From the NCBI GenBank assembly GCA_964629645.1, contig CAZVSU010000024.1, positions 1-31,499 on the forward strand: 31,499 nucleotides of DNA. Direction: 5' to 3'. This DNA comes from JAAKFL01 sp964629645. Lineage in GTDB: Bacteria; Chlamydiota; Chlamydiia; Chlamydiales; SLFE01. The translations under genes were made by a program, and so were the position numbers. This document shows positions 31,383-31,499 of the stretch, one piece after another (the first letter of the stretch is position 1; every line of letters begins with the position of its first letter). Under the pieces are notes generated by a model. That model saw only the letters and a program-made list of their open reading frames with translations. It was not told the origin of the DNA and did no database searches.

Positions 31383-31472
31383 ATGAATTTTATTAATAAT
31401 ACACTCATGAGCGTTGAACGCGCTTGCGACTATATTCCCGTCGTCGTAAACGGTCACGGGGTTGAAGATTGA
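31383..31472 (+). CDS. Short ORF or 5' fragment of an unidentified gene at the window end
   Basis: ATG 31383 has a strong ribosome binding site (AAAGGAGAG, about five to six bases upstream) and encodes 29 residues, MNFINNTLMSVERACDYIPV and nine more, ending at TGA 31470-31472. The start signal is better than for most genes in the window, and the ACDYIPVV stretch recalls N-termini of small chlamydial membrane-protein families, from memory only. The early stop suggests either a small peptide gene or a larger gene broken by a frameshift. TTGACG at about 31303 could be a -35 box, but no convincing -10 box is found at the right spacing. Confidence 0.35.
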   Translation: MNFINNTLMSVERACDYIPVVVNGHGVED

Positions 31473-31499
31473 AATTGAAATTTGACCTCAAGTTTTCTA

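Noticed and set aside
1..31499. CRISPR arrays, tRNA, rRNA or a complete transposase
   Set aside because: No regularly spaced direct repeats, no cloverleaf-like stretch and no transposase motifs were found when reading both strands by eye; short or divergent cases could have been missed.

Overview
The window most likely comes from an environmental (non-Chlamydiaceae) member of the Chlamydiae. The evidence is gene order plus gene content. As I recall the Chlamydia trachomatis map, argS-murA (CT454/CT455), ispF-cysJ (CT434/CT435) and pepP-mutL (CT574/CT575) are neighbours there, and all three pairs occur here, the first one split apart. A chlamydial-type flavodoxin-less CysJ and a secreted Rhs protein also fit. 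The family or genus cannot be fixed from the sequence. The window is draft sequence: one 100-N gap lies inside a tandem pilin repeat, and one 2268-bp exact repeat deserves assembly checking.

Layout. (1) 1-2.1 kb: the argS 3' end, a gene of unknown function, and epmB on the other strand. (2) 2.1-2.7 kb: a scar holding a palindromic repeat fragment and a decayed rhs remnant. (3) 2.7-12.0 kb: a Tad/Flp pilus island lying between argS and murA. It has four Flp prepilins (2742, 7752, 7934 with a gap, 8201), a single-chain TadB-TadC platform, the TadA ATPase, three TadE/F-type pseudopilins, a prepilin peptidase and a single-chain RcpC-RcpA (CpaB-CpaC) protein joining the SAF domain to the secretin. 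TadZ, TadD, RcpB and a full TadG are not seen. Two near-identical inverted 150-165 bp repeats bracket the tadE-tadF pair, and a sigma-54-type promoter precedes the flp2-flp3-flp4 cluster. (4) 12.1-20.0 kb: housekeeping genes murA, ispF, cysJ-like, mutL and pepP, then a PhoR-type histidine kinase. (5) 20.0-20.6 kb: a leucine-rich-repeat protein with a C-terminal membrane segment. (6) 20.7-31.2 kb: a MoxR-DUF58-membrane-protein operon, present once complete and once 5'-truncated as an exact 2268-bp direct repeat on both sides of a 5.9-kb rhs toxin/immunity cassette.

The two most interesting parts are the compact Tad system with fused subunits and the rhs cassette. The cassette's left side carries a short piece resembling the 5' end of epmB, followed by the intact rhs. 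The resident epmB in turn is followed by a decayed rhs fragment. The same epmB/rhs adjacency thus occurs twice, once with each partner intact. With the exact moxR-operon repeat, this suggests recent movement or recombinational integration of the rhs module. The downstream operon copy would begin with a MoxR that has lost its Walker A motif and whose start codon overlaps the stop of the putative immunity gene.
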